In this document: piece by piece, positions 1 to 9,075 of the stretch | Layout: every line of letters begins with the position of its first letter | Position numbering within the stretch: position 1 is the first letter of the stretch | DNA from: Allomuricauda sp. | GTDB taxonomy: Bacteria; Bacteroidota; Bacteroidia; Flavobacteriales; Flavobacteriaceae | Assembly (NCBI GenBank): GCA_030148335.1 | Contig: JASBTQ010000013.1 | Location: 37,114-101,113, forward strand | DNA length: 64,000 nucleotides | Direction of reading: 5' to 3' | Program-made: the position numbers and the translations under genes | Notes under the pieces: generated by a model | The model's input: the letters and a program-made list of their open reading frames with translations, nothing else | Database searches by the model: none | Told to the model about the DNA's origin: nothing

Positions 1-2457
1 ATCTTGAAGAAATTGAACGTGAACGTGAACCTGCTCAACCAAATTTTGGACAAGGAACTCCAAAGTTTTGCCAAAGTATCTGGTGGGGAGATCATGCTTT
101 CCAGGGAAGCATGGAAAACCGTGAACGAGGCCAGCATCGTTGCAAAAAACATGGGCGACGAGTTTGTTTCCATCGAACACCTTTTGCTGGCCATATTCAA
201 ATCGAAGAGCAAAATAGCGCAGATCTTAAAAGATCAAGGTGTCACGGAAAAAGATTTGGCTGCCTCCATCCAGGAATTGCGCAAAGGTGGCAAGGTGACC
301 TCGCAAAGTGCCGAGGAGACCTACAACTCCTTGGACAAATACGCAAACAACCTCAATCAAATGGCCGATAACGGCAAATTGGATCCCGTAATCGGGCGTG
401 ATGAAGAAATCCGAAGGGTTTTGCAGATTTTGTCCCGAAGGACCAAGAACAACCCCATGTTGGTCGGTGAGCCCGGTGTGGGTAAGACCGCCATTGCCGA
501 AGGCTTGGCCCACCGAATTGTACAAGGTGACGTGCCTGAAAACTTGAAGGACAAGATCATTTACTCCCTGGACATGGGTGCATTGATCGCCGGGGCCAAA
601 TACAAAGGGGAGTTTGAGGAGCGGTTAAAGGCCGTCATCAAAGAAGTCACCTCATCCGATGGCAACATTGTGCTCTTTATTGACGAGATCCATACGTTGG
701 TGGGTGCCGGGGGCGGACAAGGCGCCATGGACGCCGCCAACATCTTGAAACCTGCTTTGGCCAGAGGGGAATTAAGAGCCATTGGAGCGACCACACTGGA
801 CGAGTACCAAAAATATTTTGAAAAGGACAAGGCCCTGGAGCGTAGGTTCCAAAAAGTAATGGTGGACGAGCCCGATACCGAGAGCGCCATCTCCATTCTT
901 AGGGGCATCAAGGAAAAATATGAGAGCCATCACAAAGTCCGAATCAAAGATGAGGCGGTGATCGGTGCCGTGGAACTTTCCCAACGCTACATCACCAACC
1001 GTTTCTTGCCCGATAAAGCCATCGACCTTATGGACGAAGCTGCATCCAAACTTCGCATGGAAATCAATTCCAAGCCCGAAGAACTGGATGTGCTGGATAG
1101 AAAGATCATGCAGTTGGAGATTGAGATAGAGGCCATCAAAAGGGAAAACGACAAGGCAAAATTGCAGACCCTGAACTTGGATCTCGCCAATTTGAAGGAA
1201 GACCGCAACGAAATCTTTGCGAAATGGGAAAGTGAAAAAACAGTGGTGGACAATATCCAAAAGACCAAAGAGGACATTGAAAACTACAAATTGGAAGCCG
1301 AACGTGCCGAACGAAATGGGGACTATGGAAAAGTGGCCGAGTTGCGGTATGGAAAGATAAAGGAAGCCCAAGAGAAACTGGAAAAACTACAGGATGAACT
1401 TGCAAGCCAACAGACCGCCGGAACCTTGATCAAGGAAGAGGTCACTTACGAGGACATTGCCGAGGTAGTGGCCAAATGGACAGGTATCCCCGTGACCAAG
1501 ATGATGCAGAGCGAACGCGAAAAACTCCTGAAACTGGAAGATGTGCTCCACAAGCGTGTGGTGGGCCAAGACGAAGCCATCATTGCCGTTTCGGACGCCA
1601 TACGAAGAAGCAGGGCCGGATTGCAGGATTCCAAAAAACCCATTGGTTCCTTCCTTTTCTTGGGAACCACCGGGGTCGGTAAGACCGAATTGGCCAAAAC
1701 GCTCGCGGCCTATCTGTTCGATGACGAGAACGCCATGACGCGGATAGACATGAGCGAATACCAAGAACGCCACTCCGTGAGCCGTCTGGTAGGTGCGCCT
1801 CCGGGGTATGTGGGCTATGACGAAGGAGGTCAGTTGACTGAGGCCGTGCGAAGAAAGCCCTACTCCGTCATCTTGTTGGATGAAATTGAAAAAGCACACC
1901 CAGATACCTTCAACATCCTGCTTCAGGTTTTGGATGAAGGTAGATTGACCGACAACAAAGGCCGAGTGGCGGATTTCAAGAACTCCATCATCATCATGAC
2001 GAGCAATATGGGCAGTCACATTATCCAAGAGAAGTTTGAAAATGCCGTAGACTTGGAAAGTGCTTCGGAAGCCGCAAGAATTGAAGTGATGGGATTGTTG
2101 AAACAAAGCATTCGCCCAGAATTCTTGAACCGGATTGACGATATCATCATGTTCGCACCCTTGAACAAGTCGGACATCAAGGATATTGTGAGGCTGCAAT
2201 TGGACGGTCTGAAGAAAATGTTGGACAAGCAGCACATTACGTTGGATGCGACCGAAGAAGCCATTGATTATCTTGCCAAAAAAGGATTCGATCCCCAATA
2301 CGGTGCCAGACCCGTAAAGCGGTTGATCCAGAAAGAAGTGCTGAACAACCTTTCCAAGGAACTGCTTGCCGGTAAAATAACGGCCGACAGTATTGTACTC
2401 TTGGACAGTTTTGACGATCAGTTGGTGTTCCGAAACCAAAATGAGTTGGTGGAATAA
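1..2457 (+). CDS. clpB: ATP-dependent chaperone ClpB, 5'-truncated by the window edge
   Basis: AAA+ disaggregase that works with DnaK to solubilise aggregated proteins in the cytoplasm. The frame is open through base 1; by comparison with family length (about 865 aa) roughly 50 N-terminal residues lie outside the window. Visible parts in order: second half of the Clp-N domain, NBD1 with Walker A GEPGVGKT at nt 466-489 and Walker B ([10 protein letters not shown]) near nt 670-700, the coiled-coil middle domain at about nt 1080-1430 (this long M domain separates ClpB from ClpA/ClpX), then NBD2 with Walker A GTTGVGKT near nt 1663-1686 and the [11 protein letters not shown] sensor motif near nt 2107. 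A hairpin terminator follows directly, so it is the last gene of its unit. Confidence 0.97.
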   Translation: MLKKLNVNVNLLNQILDKELQSFAKVSGGEIMLSREAWKTVNEASIVAKNMGDEFVSIEHLLLAIFKSKSKIAQILKDQGVTEKDLAASIQELRKGGKVTSQSAEETYNSLDKYANNLNQMADNGKLDPVIGRDEEIRRVLQILSRRTKNNPMLVGEPGVGKTAIAEGLAHRIVQGDVPENLKDKIIYSLDMGALIAGAKYKGEFEERLKAVIKEVTSSDGNIVLFIDEIHTLVGAGGGQGAMDAANILKPALARGELRAIGATTLDEYQKYFEKDKALERRFQKVMVDEPDTESAISILRGIKEKYESHHKVRIKDEAVIGAVELSQRYITNRFLPDKAIDLMDEAASKLRMEINSKPEELDVLDRKIMQLEIEIEAIKRENDKAKLQTLNLDLANLKEDRNEIFAKWESEKTVVDNIQKTKEDIENYKLEAERAERNGDYGKVAELRYGKIKEAQEKLEKLQDELASQQTAGTLIKEEVTYEDIAEVVAKWTGIPVTKMMQSEREKLLKLEDVLHKRVVGQDEAIIAVSDAIRRSRAGLQDSKKPIGSFLFLGTTGVGKTELAKTLAAYLFDDENAMTRIDMSEYQERHSVSRLVGAPPGYVGYDEGGQLTEAVRRKPYSVILLDEIEKAHPDTFNILLQVLDEGRLTDNKGRVADFKNSIIIMTSNMGSHIIQEKFENAVDLESASEAARIEVMGLLKQSIRPEFLNRIDDIIMFAPLNKSDIKDIVRLQLDGLKKMLDKQHITLDATEEAIDYLAKKGFDPQYGARPVKRLIQKEVLNNLSKELLAGKITADSIVLLDSFDDQLVFRNQNELVE

Positions 2458-2480
2458 TTCTCTCCATCATCCACACAATA

Positions 2481-2513
2481 AAACCTTCCCCATTGGCTTG
2501 GGGAAGGTTTTTT
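2481..2513 (+). terminator. Rho-independent terminator of clpB
   Basis: An 11-bp perfect stem (AAACCTTCCCC with its complement) closes an 8-nt loop and runs into a T tract. It starts 24 nt after the clpB stop. Confidence 0.9.
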
Positions 2514-2609
2514 ATTTGTCACATTTTGAAACATGTTGTTTGAAATCCAAAACGATCGGGATGCATTTCATTTAAATCCTTATTTTAGCTTCAAACACAT
2601 TTCCTAAAT

Positions 2610-3923
2610 ATGCCACTCCTCATTGCCGTCTTGGGCATCCTACTGCTCTTTCTTTTGATTGCCAAATTCAAGTTGAATGCCTTTCTGTCCTTTATCATTG
2701 TATGCCTTTTTGTTGGGGTCTTTCAAGGGATGGAGCTCGGAAGCCTGGTATCGTCCATCCAACGCGGCATCGGGAACACCTTGGGCTTTTTGGTATTGAT
2801 ATTGGGGCTTGGTGCGATGCTGGGCAAACTGGTCGCCGATAGTGGGGCCGCCCAACAGATCACCACCCAACTGGTGGCCAAATTCGGCATAAAACATGTG
2901 CAGTGGGCCATGGTGGTCACAGGTTTCATTGTGGGCATTCCCATGTTCTATTCGGTCGGTTTCGTGATCCTGATACCTTTGGTATTTACCGTTGCCATTT
3001 CTACAGGACTGCCCCTGCTCTATGTGGGATTGCCCATGCTCACCTCGCTTTCGGTGACCCACGGCTACCTCCCGCCCCATCCCGCACCCACGGCCATTGC
3101 AGCCATGTTCAATGCGGATATAGGGAAAACTTTGCTATATGGGCTCATCATTGCGGTTCCCGCCATTATTGTGGCCGGCCCCCTTTTCGCCCGTACCATC
3201 AAAAAAGTGGAGGCCAAACCCTTAAAGGAATTTTACAACCCCAATATCATCCCGAATGAAGAATTGCCATCGACCTTTACCAGTATTTTTACTGCTTTAT
3301 CACCAATATTACTGATCGGCATCGCCATCGCCGCGGAACAATTTCTGGAAGAAGGCAAGCTCCGGGAAGTGCTCATGTTCATTGGAAATCCAGTGATTGC
3401 TTTGTTGATTTCCGTATTGCTTGCCATTTACACCTTGGGGCTTTCCAAAGGCAAGTCCATGTCCACCATCATGGCTTCTGTTTCGGCGTCCGTGTCCAGC
3501 ATCACCATGATCTTATTGATCATTGCAGGCGCAGGGGCATTGAAAGAAGTGTTGATCGACAGCCATGTGAGCGATTACATCGCCGATAGCCTAAGAGGAT
3601 CTAGCATATCTCCCTTGGTCCTGGCCTGGGTCATCGCCACTGCCATCCGGGTCAGTGTGGGGTCCGCCACCGTTGCAGGTTTGACCGCCGCCGGAATAGT
3701 GCTCCCCTTGGCCTCTGGTACCGGCACAAGCCCCGAATTGATGGTCCTTGCCATAGGCTCTGGCAGCTTGATGCTTTCCCATGTCAACGATACCGGCTTC
3801 TGGATGTTCAAGGAATATTTCAATCTTTCGGTAAAGGAAACCCTGTCCACTTGGACCGTTATGGAAACCTTGGTCGGCATTATGGGGCTTATCGGGGTTT
3901 TGGTTTTAAATACAATCATCTAA
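2610..3923 (+). CDS. GntP-family proton symporter (gluconate or D-amino-acid-type permease)
   Basis: Inner-membrane carrier of 437 aa, the usual length for GntP/GntT/DsdX permeases. The protein is hydrophobic throughout, with about 12-14 predicted membrane segments. It has the family-typical LPPHPAPTAI loop near residue 155 and a late SHVNDTGFW motif near residue 390, both diagnostic of GntP. The substrate cannot be read from the sequence: family members carry gluconate, other sugar acids or D-serine. It is followed after 4 nt by a RidA protein and then by an M19 dipeptidase, which points to an amino-acid or dipeptide-derived substrate rather than gluconate (inference). A second GntP paralogue lies at 56497-57816. 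Confidence 0.88.
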   Translation: MPLLIAVLGILLLFLLIAKFKLNAFLSFIIVCLFVGVFQGMELGSLVSSIQRGIGNTLGFLVLILGLGAMLGKLVADSGAAQQITTQLVAKFGIKHVQWAMVVTGFIVGIPMFYSVGFVILIPLVFTVAISTGLPLLYVGLPMLTSLSVTHGYLPPHPAPTAIAAMFNADIGKTLLYGLIIAVPAIIVAGPLFARTIKKVEAKPLKEFYNPNIIPNEELPSTFTSIFTALSPILLIGIAIAAEQFLEEGKLREVLMFIGNPVIALLISVLLAIYTLGLSKGKSMSTIMASVSASVSSITMILLIIAGAGALKEVLIDSHVSDYIADSLRGSSISPLVLAWVIATAIRVSVGSATVAGLTAAGIVLPLASGTGTSPELMVLAIGSGSLMLSHVNDTGFWMFKEYFNLSVKETLSTWTVMETLVGIMGLIGVLVLNTII

Positions 3924-3927
3924 ACAT

Positions 3928-4395
3928 ATGAACAGTACACCTTCTAAACGAGTTGAGGAATTGAATCTTCAACTCCCACCTGCCCCACCACCTGCCGGGG
4001 TATATAGACCCATTTTGGTCGTCGATAATTTTTTATATGTATCCGGACAAGGCCCTGTCAATCTTGATGGTTCCCTAATGATAGGTCGTGCAGGGGACGA
4101 TCTGGATGCCGACCAGGCCAAATTGGCGGCCAGACAGGTTGGATTGACCATGTTATCCACCATCATCACCCATTTTGGAAGCTTGGACCGCATCAAAAGG
4201 GTCGTAAAAGTGCTGGGGATGGTCAACTCCACCCCAGATTTTGGGAAACAACCCTATGTCGTCAATGGATTCAGTGAATTGATGGCCGATGTTTTTGGAA
4301 AGGAAAACGGTATTGGCGTGCGGAGTGCCGTGGGGATGATGCTTCCCGGCAACATTCCCGTGGAGGTCGAGGCCATGTTCGAACTTCATCCATAG
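3928..4395 (+). CDS. RidA/YjgF family protein (enamine/imine deaminase-like)
   Basis: A 155-aa member of the YjgF/YER057c/UK114 family, whose characterised RidA branch hydrolyses reactive 2-aminoacrylate-type imines released by PLP enzymes. The C-terminal block GVRSAVGMMLPGNIPVEVEA contains the Arg that binds the carboxylate in RidA and the Glu expected near the active site. The protein is some 25 aa longer than canonical RidA and fits the YjgF-like subgroup with a PPAPPPAGVYRP N-terminus, so the exact substrate is open. It sits 4 nt after the GntP permease and 4 nt before the dipeptidase gene, so the three are probably co-transcribed. Confidence 0.9.
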   Translation: MNSTPSKRVEELNLQLPPAPPPAGVYRPILVVDNFLYVSGQGPVNLDGSLMIGRAGDDLDADQAKLAARQVGLTMLSTIITHFGSLDRIKRVVKVLGMVNSTPDFGKQPYVVNGFSELMADVFGKENGIGVRSAVGMMLPGNIPVEVEAMFELHP

Positions 4396-4399
4396 CCCC

Positions 4400-5464
4400 A
4401 TGTTCATATTTGATGTGCACTTGGACCTCTCCATGAACGCCATGGAGTGGAACCGCGACCTAAGGCTCCCCGTTTCTGAAATACGGGAGCGGGAAAAGGG
4501 AATGACGGACAAACCCGATCGTGGCAACAATACGGTCTCCTTTCCTGCCATGCGGGAAGGAAATGTAGGTCTTTGTGTGGCCACACAGATTGCCCGTTAC
4601 GTAAAGAAAAGCAACCCACTTCCCGGCTGGCATTCCCAACACCAAGCCTGGGCCCAGACCCAAGGACAGTTGGCATGGTACAAAGCCATGGAAAATGAAG
4701 GGGAAATGGTCCAAATCACCGATTTGGAGGGTCTGGACAATCATTTACAACTTTGGGAAAGCGAACAAGAGCATAAACCCATAGGATATATTCTGAGCCT
4801 GGAAGGGGCTGATTCCATTGTGGATATGGGCTATTTGGAAAAATCGCATGAAACTGGTCTGAGGGCCATCGGTCCGGCACATTATGGTCCCGGAATCTAT
4901 GCTCATGGTACGGATTCCGTTGGGGGCATTGGGGCAAAGGGAAGGGAACTCTTGAAAAAAATAGAGGAACTCAATCTCATTTTGGATGCCACGCATTTGT
5001 GCGATATGAGTTTTTGGGAAACCATGACCGCCTACAATGGCCCGGTCTGGGCAAGTCATAGTCTTTGTCGGAAGTTTGTGGACCACAACCGACAGTTTAC
5101 GGACGAACAACTCAAGGAACTGATCCAGAGGGAAGCTGTGATCGGGATGGTGCTGGATGCCTGGATGATGGTCCCCAATTGGGTGCGGGGGAAATCAGAC
5201 CCAAAAGCCATGGGAGTGTCACTCGAAATCATGGTGGACAACATAGACCACATCTGTCAGTTGGCCGGGAATACGAATCACGTAGGTATTGGCACCGATT
5301 TGGACGGTGGCTTCGGAACAGAACAGGGGCCCTATGATGTCGATACGATTGCCGATCTGCAAAAAATCCCCGAACTGTTGTCCCAAAGAGGATATACGGC
5401 AGCTGATATTGAAAAAATCACCAGCCAGAATTACCTCAATTTCCTGAGAAAGGTCTGGAAATGA
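4400..5464 (+). CDS. Membrane-dipeptidase-type zinc peptidase, family M19
   Basis: A 354-aa renal-dipeptidase-like metalloenzyme of the amidohydrolase superfamily; relatives cleave L-X/D-X dipeptides. Visible metal-site elements: the N-terminal HxD (DVHLDLS, His7/Asp9), the Glu in SLEGAD, His in DATHLCD, His in WASHS, and the late GIGTDLDGGFG block typical of M19. No signal peptide is visible, so it is likely cytoplasmic. Being last in the GntP-RidA-M19 run suggests uptake of a small molecule, hydrolysis of a D-containing dipeptide and detoxification of an imine by-product (inference). Confidence 0.9.
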   Translation: MFIFDVHLDLSMNAMEWNRDLRLPVSEIREREKGMTDKPDRGNNTVSFPAMREGNVGLCVATQIARYVKKSNPLPGWHSQHQAWAQTQGQLAWYKAMENEGEMVQITDLEGLDNHLQLWESEQEHKPIGYILSLEGADSIVDMGYLEKSHETGLRAIGPAHYGPGIYAHGTDSVGGIGAKGRELLKKIEELNLILDATHLCDMSFWETMTAYNGPVWASHSLCRKFVDHNRQFTDEQLKELIQREAVIGMVLDAWMMVPNWVRGKSDPKAMGVSLEIMVDNIDHICQLAGNTNHVGIGTDLDGGFGTEQGPYDVDTIADLQKIPELLSQRGYTAADIEKITSQNYLNFLRKVWK

Positions 5465-5514
5465 TGGTGGCATAGCCGTCAAAATCCCTATCATTTCATT
5501 TTTGAAGCAAGTAA

Positions 5515-5554
5515 AGCGGTTTAACACTGTTAAAATAATGGCTTTTAAGCCGCT
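5515..5554. repeat. Inverted repeat between the M19 and TetR genes
   Basis: AGCGGTTTAA at 5515-5524 can pair with TTAAGCCGCT at 5545-5554 (10 bp, one G-U) around a 20-nt loop. A smaller perfect dyad, TTAAC-ACT-GTTAA, lies at 5521-5533. There is no immediate T tract. It could be a weak terminator of the upstream operon or an operator for the downstream regulator. Confidence 0.45.
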
Positions 5555-5556
5555 AT

Positions 5557-5572
5557 AATACCAAACAGTATT
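5557..5572. promoter_or_regulatory. Small palindrome upstream of the TetR gene, candidate operator
   Basis: AATAC and GTATT flank a 6-nt spacer, 44 nt before the chosen TetR start. TetR proteins usually bind palindromes at their own promoter. The evidence is symmetry and position only. Confidence 0.3.
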
Positions 5573-5615
5573 GTTTTTTTATATCTTCGTTTTACCCGAA
5601 CCAACCTATACCACC

Positions 5616-6212
5616 ATGTCCAAAAAAGCAGAACGTACCACCGCCTATATCATTGAGACGGTAGCCCCAATCTTCAACAAACACGGATATATTGGAACTA
5701 GCATGAGCGACCTCACCGAGGCCACAGGTCTCACCAAAGGTGCCATTTATGGCAATTTTGAGAACAAGGAAGCCCTTGCCCTCTCCGCTTTTGAATACAA
5801 TCGGAACCAATTGCTAAGTGCCCTAGACGAACAATTGGACGCAGAAGACGATTCCTTGGGAAAGTTGTTTTCCCTTATCAATTTCTATAAACAATACGAT
5901 GTCTTCACCCTCCCGATGGGTGGATGCACCATTCTGAACGTCGGGGTTGACGCACAGGGCAACAACACCCTTTTGGCTGCCGCGGTAAAGGAAACCGTCA
6001 AGGACATCGAAGGAAAAATAGCCTTGGTGTTGGAAAATGGGGCCAAACAGAACGAATTGTACCTTCCTGTGCCCCCATTACAGTTTGCCAAACAGTTGTT
6101 CACCATGATCCAAGGGGCCGTTGCGATGAGCACCATTACCCGCGACCGCAAATATCTCATCAATACGCTTACCTATCTGGAACATTTGGTGCGAAAGGAA
6201 ATTAAGAAGTAG
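5616..6212 (+). CDS. TetR/AcrR family transcriptional regulator
   Basis: A 198-aa one-component repressor. The N-terminal helix-turn-helix is clear at about residues 28-50 (MSDLTEATGLTKGAIYGNFENKE), followed by an all-helical ligand/dimer domain resembling the C-terminal domain of YxaF/LmrA-type TetR proteins (FTLPMGGCTILN region). I chose ATG 5616 over the in-frame start at 5571, because the extra 15 residues are hydrophobic, atypical for TetR, and overlap a palindrome and a T-rich promoter-like stretch. It is co-directional with the GntP-RidA-M19 operon and may control it; no other obvious target is adjacent. Confidence 0.85.
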   Translation: MSKKAERTTAYIIETVAPIFNKHGYIGTSMSDLTEATGLTKGAIYGNFENKEALALSAFEYNRNQLLSALDEQLDAEDDSLGKLFSLINFYKQYDVFTLPMGGCTILNVGVDAQGNNTLLAAAVKETVKDIEGKIALVLENGAKQNELYLPVPPLQFAKQLFTMIQGAVAMSTITRDRKYLINTLTYLEHLVRKEIKK

Positions 6213-6352
6213 ATTCTTCATCCTGCTTCTCGATTCCATATCCCACATAGTATCTCCCCCAAACCAAAAGCCATGCATACGATAAAATGAAAATTAAACG
6301 TTACTTTTAAATCAAATAAACAAAAACTTCGGGGAACTCTTAGATCAGAACT

Positions 6353-6874
6353 ATGCGAACCATCAAACCTCTAATTGCCCTTGCCATTTTAATGGTCGGA
6401 AGTATCAGTTGCAAAAAAGATGCAAAAAATATTGAACCCATTGTCTCCACATTTTATTTTATCCGACATGCCGAAAAGGACAGGACCGACCCCGAAAACC
6501 CTGATCCCGAACTGAACCAGGACGGACTCAACAGGGCCATCAGATGGGCAGAGGTCTTTGATCCCATTCCCTTGGATGTGATCTACTCCACCAATTACGA
6601 ACGGACTTCAATGACGGCCGCCCCTACATCGGTCAAGAAAAACATCGATGTGAAATATTACGACCCCAATGCTGTGGACATTGAGGAGTTCAAACTGGTG
6701 AATGAAGGAAAAAATGTGCTGGTCGTGGGCCATAGCAATACCATACCTGCTTTCGTGAACCGCATGATCGATCTGGAAAAATATGAAGATATGGACGACA
6801 ATGACAACAGCAGTTTGTTCATTGTCCGTATCATTGACGGTGTCCCGACCGACATCCGCTTGAAAATGGACTAA
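6353..6874 (+). CDS. Histidine phosphatase (phosphoglycerate-mutase superfamily) lipoprotein
   Basis: A 173-aa SixA/PhoE-like histidine phosphatase. The phospho-accepting RHAEKDR motif is at residues 38-44 and the second catalytic His is in VVGHSNT. The N-terminus is a lipoprotein signal ending in GSISC, with Cys20 as the lipidation site, so the enzyme is probably membrane-anchored on the periplasmic side. The substrate is unknown. The gene converges on the DUF6503 gene and overlaps it tail-to-tail by 4 bp. Confidence 0.85.
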   Translation: MRTIKPLIALAILMVGSISCKKDAKNIEPIVSTFYFIRHAEKDRTDPENPDPELNQDGLNRAIRWAEVFDPIPLDVIYSTNYERTSMTAAPTSVKKNIDVKYYDPNAVDIEEFKLVNEGKNVLVVGHSNTIPAFVNRMIDLEKYEDMDDNDNSSLFIVRIIDGVPTDIRLKMD

Positions 6875-7614
6875 TCGTTCCGCACTTCGATGTCCGTTAT
6901 CTCTATTTTGGACAAAAGTTCCAATTCCCCTTTGTCATATAGCTTTCCTATTTCCAAAATATCGGAGTCCTTGCTCTTGGGCTTATAATTTTCATAATCC
7001 ACAAAACGGATACCGTCCACGTAGCGTTCATTGTACGCTTTTCTGAAGCGTTGTCCACCTCCATCCACATGAAAGTCATAGGCCAAGTAATCTGGTTTAA
7101 AACTTTCTGTATCAAACCAATACAAATAGGTGTCCTCAAAATCGTCACCGCCGCCTTGTTGGTCAAAGGTCACTTTTATTTTATAGTACTCCTTTCCGCC
7201 GATGGATTCCTTCCCCAGTAATTCCTTGTTCACGGCCGTATCGTTCAACCCGAAGGGCAAGCGCACAAAATAATGGACGGAATTGATGGAATTGGCATAT
7301 CTGACAGCCATGGAATCGGGCACCGCCACCAAGGAATCGTTCATATATCTTTCAAAACCAGTCTCCTTTTTCACATCGGTGATGGTCATCGAATCCAATC
7401 GGGAAATCCGTTCGAACACCCGCTTTCCGTTCTCATTTCTGGACACATATTCCTTGTCCCTGAACAGAAAGGAGGTACCATGATTGTTATGACGCGCGCC
7501 ACCGCTGGCGGCAATCGACTTATCCACAATCTCTTGGGCGGCAGGCTCTTCTTTGGGGGTTTCTTTGCAGGCAAGGAATAGCAATACGAGGAGGGGGAGT
7601 AAAATTCTTTTCAT
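6871..7614 (-). CDS. DUF6503-family lipoprotein of unknown function
   Basis: A 247-aa predicted lipoprotein with signal sequence ending LFLAC (Cys16). The mature part begins with a charged, Pro-rich stretch and then an EIVDKSIAASGG block recognisable in a flavobacterial family I take to be DUF6503. That block resembles LolA/LolB-like outer-membrane lipoprotein sensors in length and in the Tyr/Asp-rich beta pattern (EDTYLYWFDTESF), but no transport role is shown. There is no operon partner: its 3' end overlaps the convergent phosphatase gene and smpB is divergent upstream. Confidence 0.7.
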   Translation of the reverse strand: MKRILLPLLVLLFLACKETPKEEPAAQEIVDKSIAASGGARHNNHGTSFLFRDKEYVSRNENGKRVFERISRLDSMTITDVKKETGFERYMNDSLVAVPDSMAVRYANSINSVHYFVRLPFGLNDTAVNKELLGKESIGGKEYYKIKVTFDQQGGGDDFEDTYLYWFDTESFKPDYLAYDFHVDGGGQRFRKAYNERYVDGIRFVDYENYKPKSKDSDILEIGKLYDKGELELLSKIEITDIEVRND

Positions 7615-7680
7615 GGATCATGTTTGGTGAATAATCGTAAAATCTAATGCAACATTACAATTTTCTTGGCCAAGAGTTTA

Positions 7681-7688
7681 TATTTTTG
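7681..7688 (+). promoter_or_regulatory. Bacteroidota -7 promoter box of smpB
   Basis: TATTTTTG is a perfect TAnnTTTG. Only 6 nt separate it from the chosen smpB ATG, so the transcript would have a leader of a few bases at most. No clear -33 TTG is seen at 19-21 nt spacing. Confidence 0.6.
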
Positions 7689-7694
7689 CGCTCA

Positions 7695-8156
7695 ATGCAG
7701 AAAAACATCAACATAAAGAACAAGAGGGCCCGGTTCGATTTTGAAATCTTGGACACCTATACCGCTGGAATTGTTTTGGGAGGTACCGAGATAAAATCCA
7801 TCCGGTTGGGAAAGGCCAACCTGTCACAGAGCTTTTGCGAGTTCAATGACAAGGGAGAACTTTTTGTGGTGAACATGCAGGTGGACGAATACAGTCATGG
7901 CAGCTATTACAACCACAAACCCAAGGCCGAACGTAAGCTGCTTCTCAACAAAAGGGAACTGAAAAAACTGCGGAAAGAAGTCACCACCACGGGGCTCACC
8001 ATTATCCCCCTCAATCTTTTCATCAATGACCGGGGGTTGGCCAAGGTGAACATAGGACTTGCCAAAGGGAAAAAACTCTACGACAAAAGGGAGACCATAA
8101 AAGATCGTGACACCAAACGCAATCTGGATCGTGTGAAAAAGAGCTTCAACGACTGA
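7695..8156 (+). CDS. smpB: SsrA-binding protein SmpB
   Basis: The small basic protein that delivers tmRNA to stalled ribosomes in trans-translation. It is 153 aa from ATG 7695. It carries the SmpB OB-fold features: [12 protein letters not shown] start, [29 protein letters not shown], and the basic C-terminal tail ending [19 protein letters not shown]. An upstream in-frame start at 7647 would add 16 residues unlike SmpB and would lie upstream of the promoter box, so it is rejected. The tmRNA gene itself is not in this window. Confidence 0.95.
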   Translation: MQKNINIKNKRARFDFEILDTYTAGIVLGGTEIKSIRLGKANLSQSFCEFNDKGELFVVNMQVDEYSHGSYYNHKPKAERKLLLNKRELKKLRKEVTTTGLTIIPLNLFINDRGLAKVNIGLAKGKKLYDKRETIKDRDTKRNLDRVKKSFND

Positions 8157-8319
8157 TCGGTTACTTGGCTATGCAGTTATTTGGTTACTGGGTTATTGAG
8201 TTATTGGAATTTGGTGCTTTATGTTTGTTGCTTGATTCTTGAACCTGCTTGTTGAGTTCTTTATTCTTTGTTCTATTTTCTTAAACTTGAACTTGACACT
8301 TGCACTTGCTCTTAAAAAT
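8157..8319. repeat. Short-period degenerate repeat patch between smpB and pcm
   Basis: The whole gap between two convergent genes is made of near-repeats 7-8 nt long: GGTTACTG/GGTTATTG/AGTTATTG, then TTCTTTATTC-like and CTTGAACTTGACACTTG phrases. The same phrases recur at other gene boundaries of this window. No coding potential is visible. Confidence 0.6.
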
Positions 8320-8961
8320 TCAATTCTTGTCCTCGAGCAAGGGTACGAACCTAAAGGCCCCCAACTCCTGCTTTTGGAACTCCTTCTCGGACTTTCGCAC
8401 AAAAAGGGTCATGACCTGCTCATCCACCCCCACAGGAATCACCAATCGTCCCCCTACTTTCAACTGAGACATCAAAGGCTTGGGCACCTCGGGAGCACCG
8501 GCCGTCACAATAATACTGTCAAATGGGGCTTCTTCAGGCAGACCTTTGTAACCGTCGCCAAAAATTAATTTCTTAGGTCGATAATTCATCTTATTGAAGA
8601 ACAGTCGCGTCTTTTTGAACAGTTCCTGTTGGCGTTCAATGGTATATACCTTAGCCTTCAAATCCAACAGAACGGCAGTTTGATAGCCGCTCCCCGTCCC
8701 TATCTCCAACACCTTGTCATTGGGTTTCACTTGGAGCAACTCGGTCTGGAAAGCCACGGTATAGGGCTGGGAAATGGTCTGGTCCGCACCAATGGGAAAG
8801 GCCTTGTCCTGATACGCATGGTCCTCAAAACCACTGTCCAGGAACAAATGTCGTGGTATGGTCTTTATGGCGTTCAGCACTTTTTTGTCCGTTATTCCCT
8901 TGGCTTCCAACAGTTCCGCCAATTTGTTGCGCATGCCCCTATGCTTGAGCGTATCCTTCAT
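8320..8961 (-). CDS. pcm: Protein-L-isoaspartate(D-aspartate) O-methyltransferase
   Basis: Repairs isoaspartyl damage in ageing proteins using S-adenosylmethionine. It is 213 aa from the ATG at 8961; the longer frame starting at 9000 adds 13 residues not typical of the family. The Pcm signatures are present: PRHLF, FPIGADQTISQPYTVAFQTELL, the SAM-binding motif I VLEIGTGSGYQTAVL, and VTAGAPEVPKPL near residue 160. It stands alone on the minus strand, converging on smpB. Confidence 0.94.
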   Translation of the reverse strand: MKDTLKHRGMRNKLAELLEAKGITDKKVLNAIKTIPRHLFLDSGFEDHAYQDKAFPIGADQTISQPYTVAFQTELLQVKPNDKVLEIGTGSGYQTAVLLDLKAKVYTIERQQELFKKTRLFFNKMNYRPKKLIFGDGYKGLPEEAPFDSIIVTAGAPEVPKPLMSQLKVGGRLVIPVGVDEQVMTLFVRKSEKEFQKQELGAFRFVPLLEDKN

Positions 8962-9053
8962 GATCTTTGGTCTGGTCCACGAATTTAAAAAGTTCCCCAA
9001 TACTTTACCGCCAGTTCGACCCTATTTTTTATGGAAGAGTGGTATCATATCCT

Positions 9054-9061
9054 TATTTTTG
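9054..9061 (+). promoter_or_regulatory. -7 promoter box of the 9.1-16.5 kb gene run
   Basis: A perfect TATTTTTG lies 14 nt before the ATG at 9076. It is the only clear promoter box ahead of the tightly spaced genes that run to 16526. Confidence 0.5.
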
Positions 9062-9075
9062 ACAAAAACAGTATT

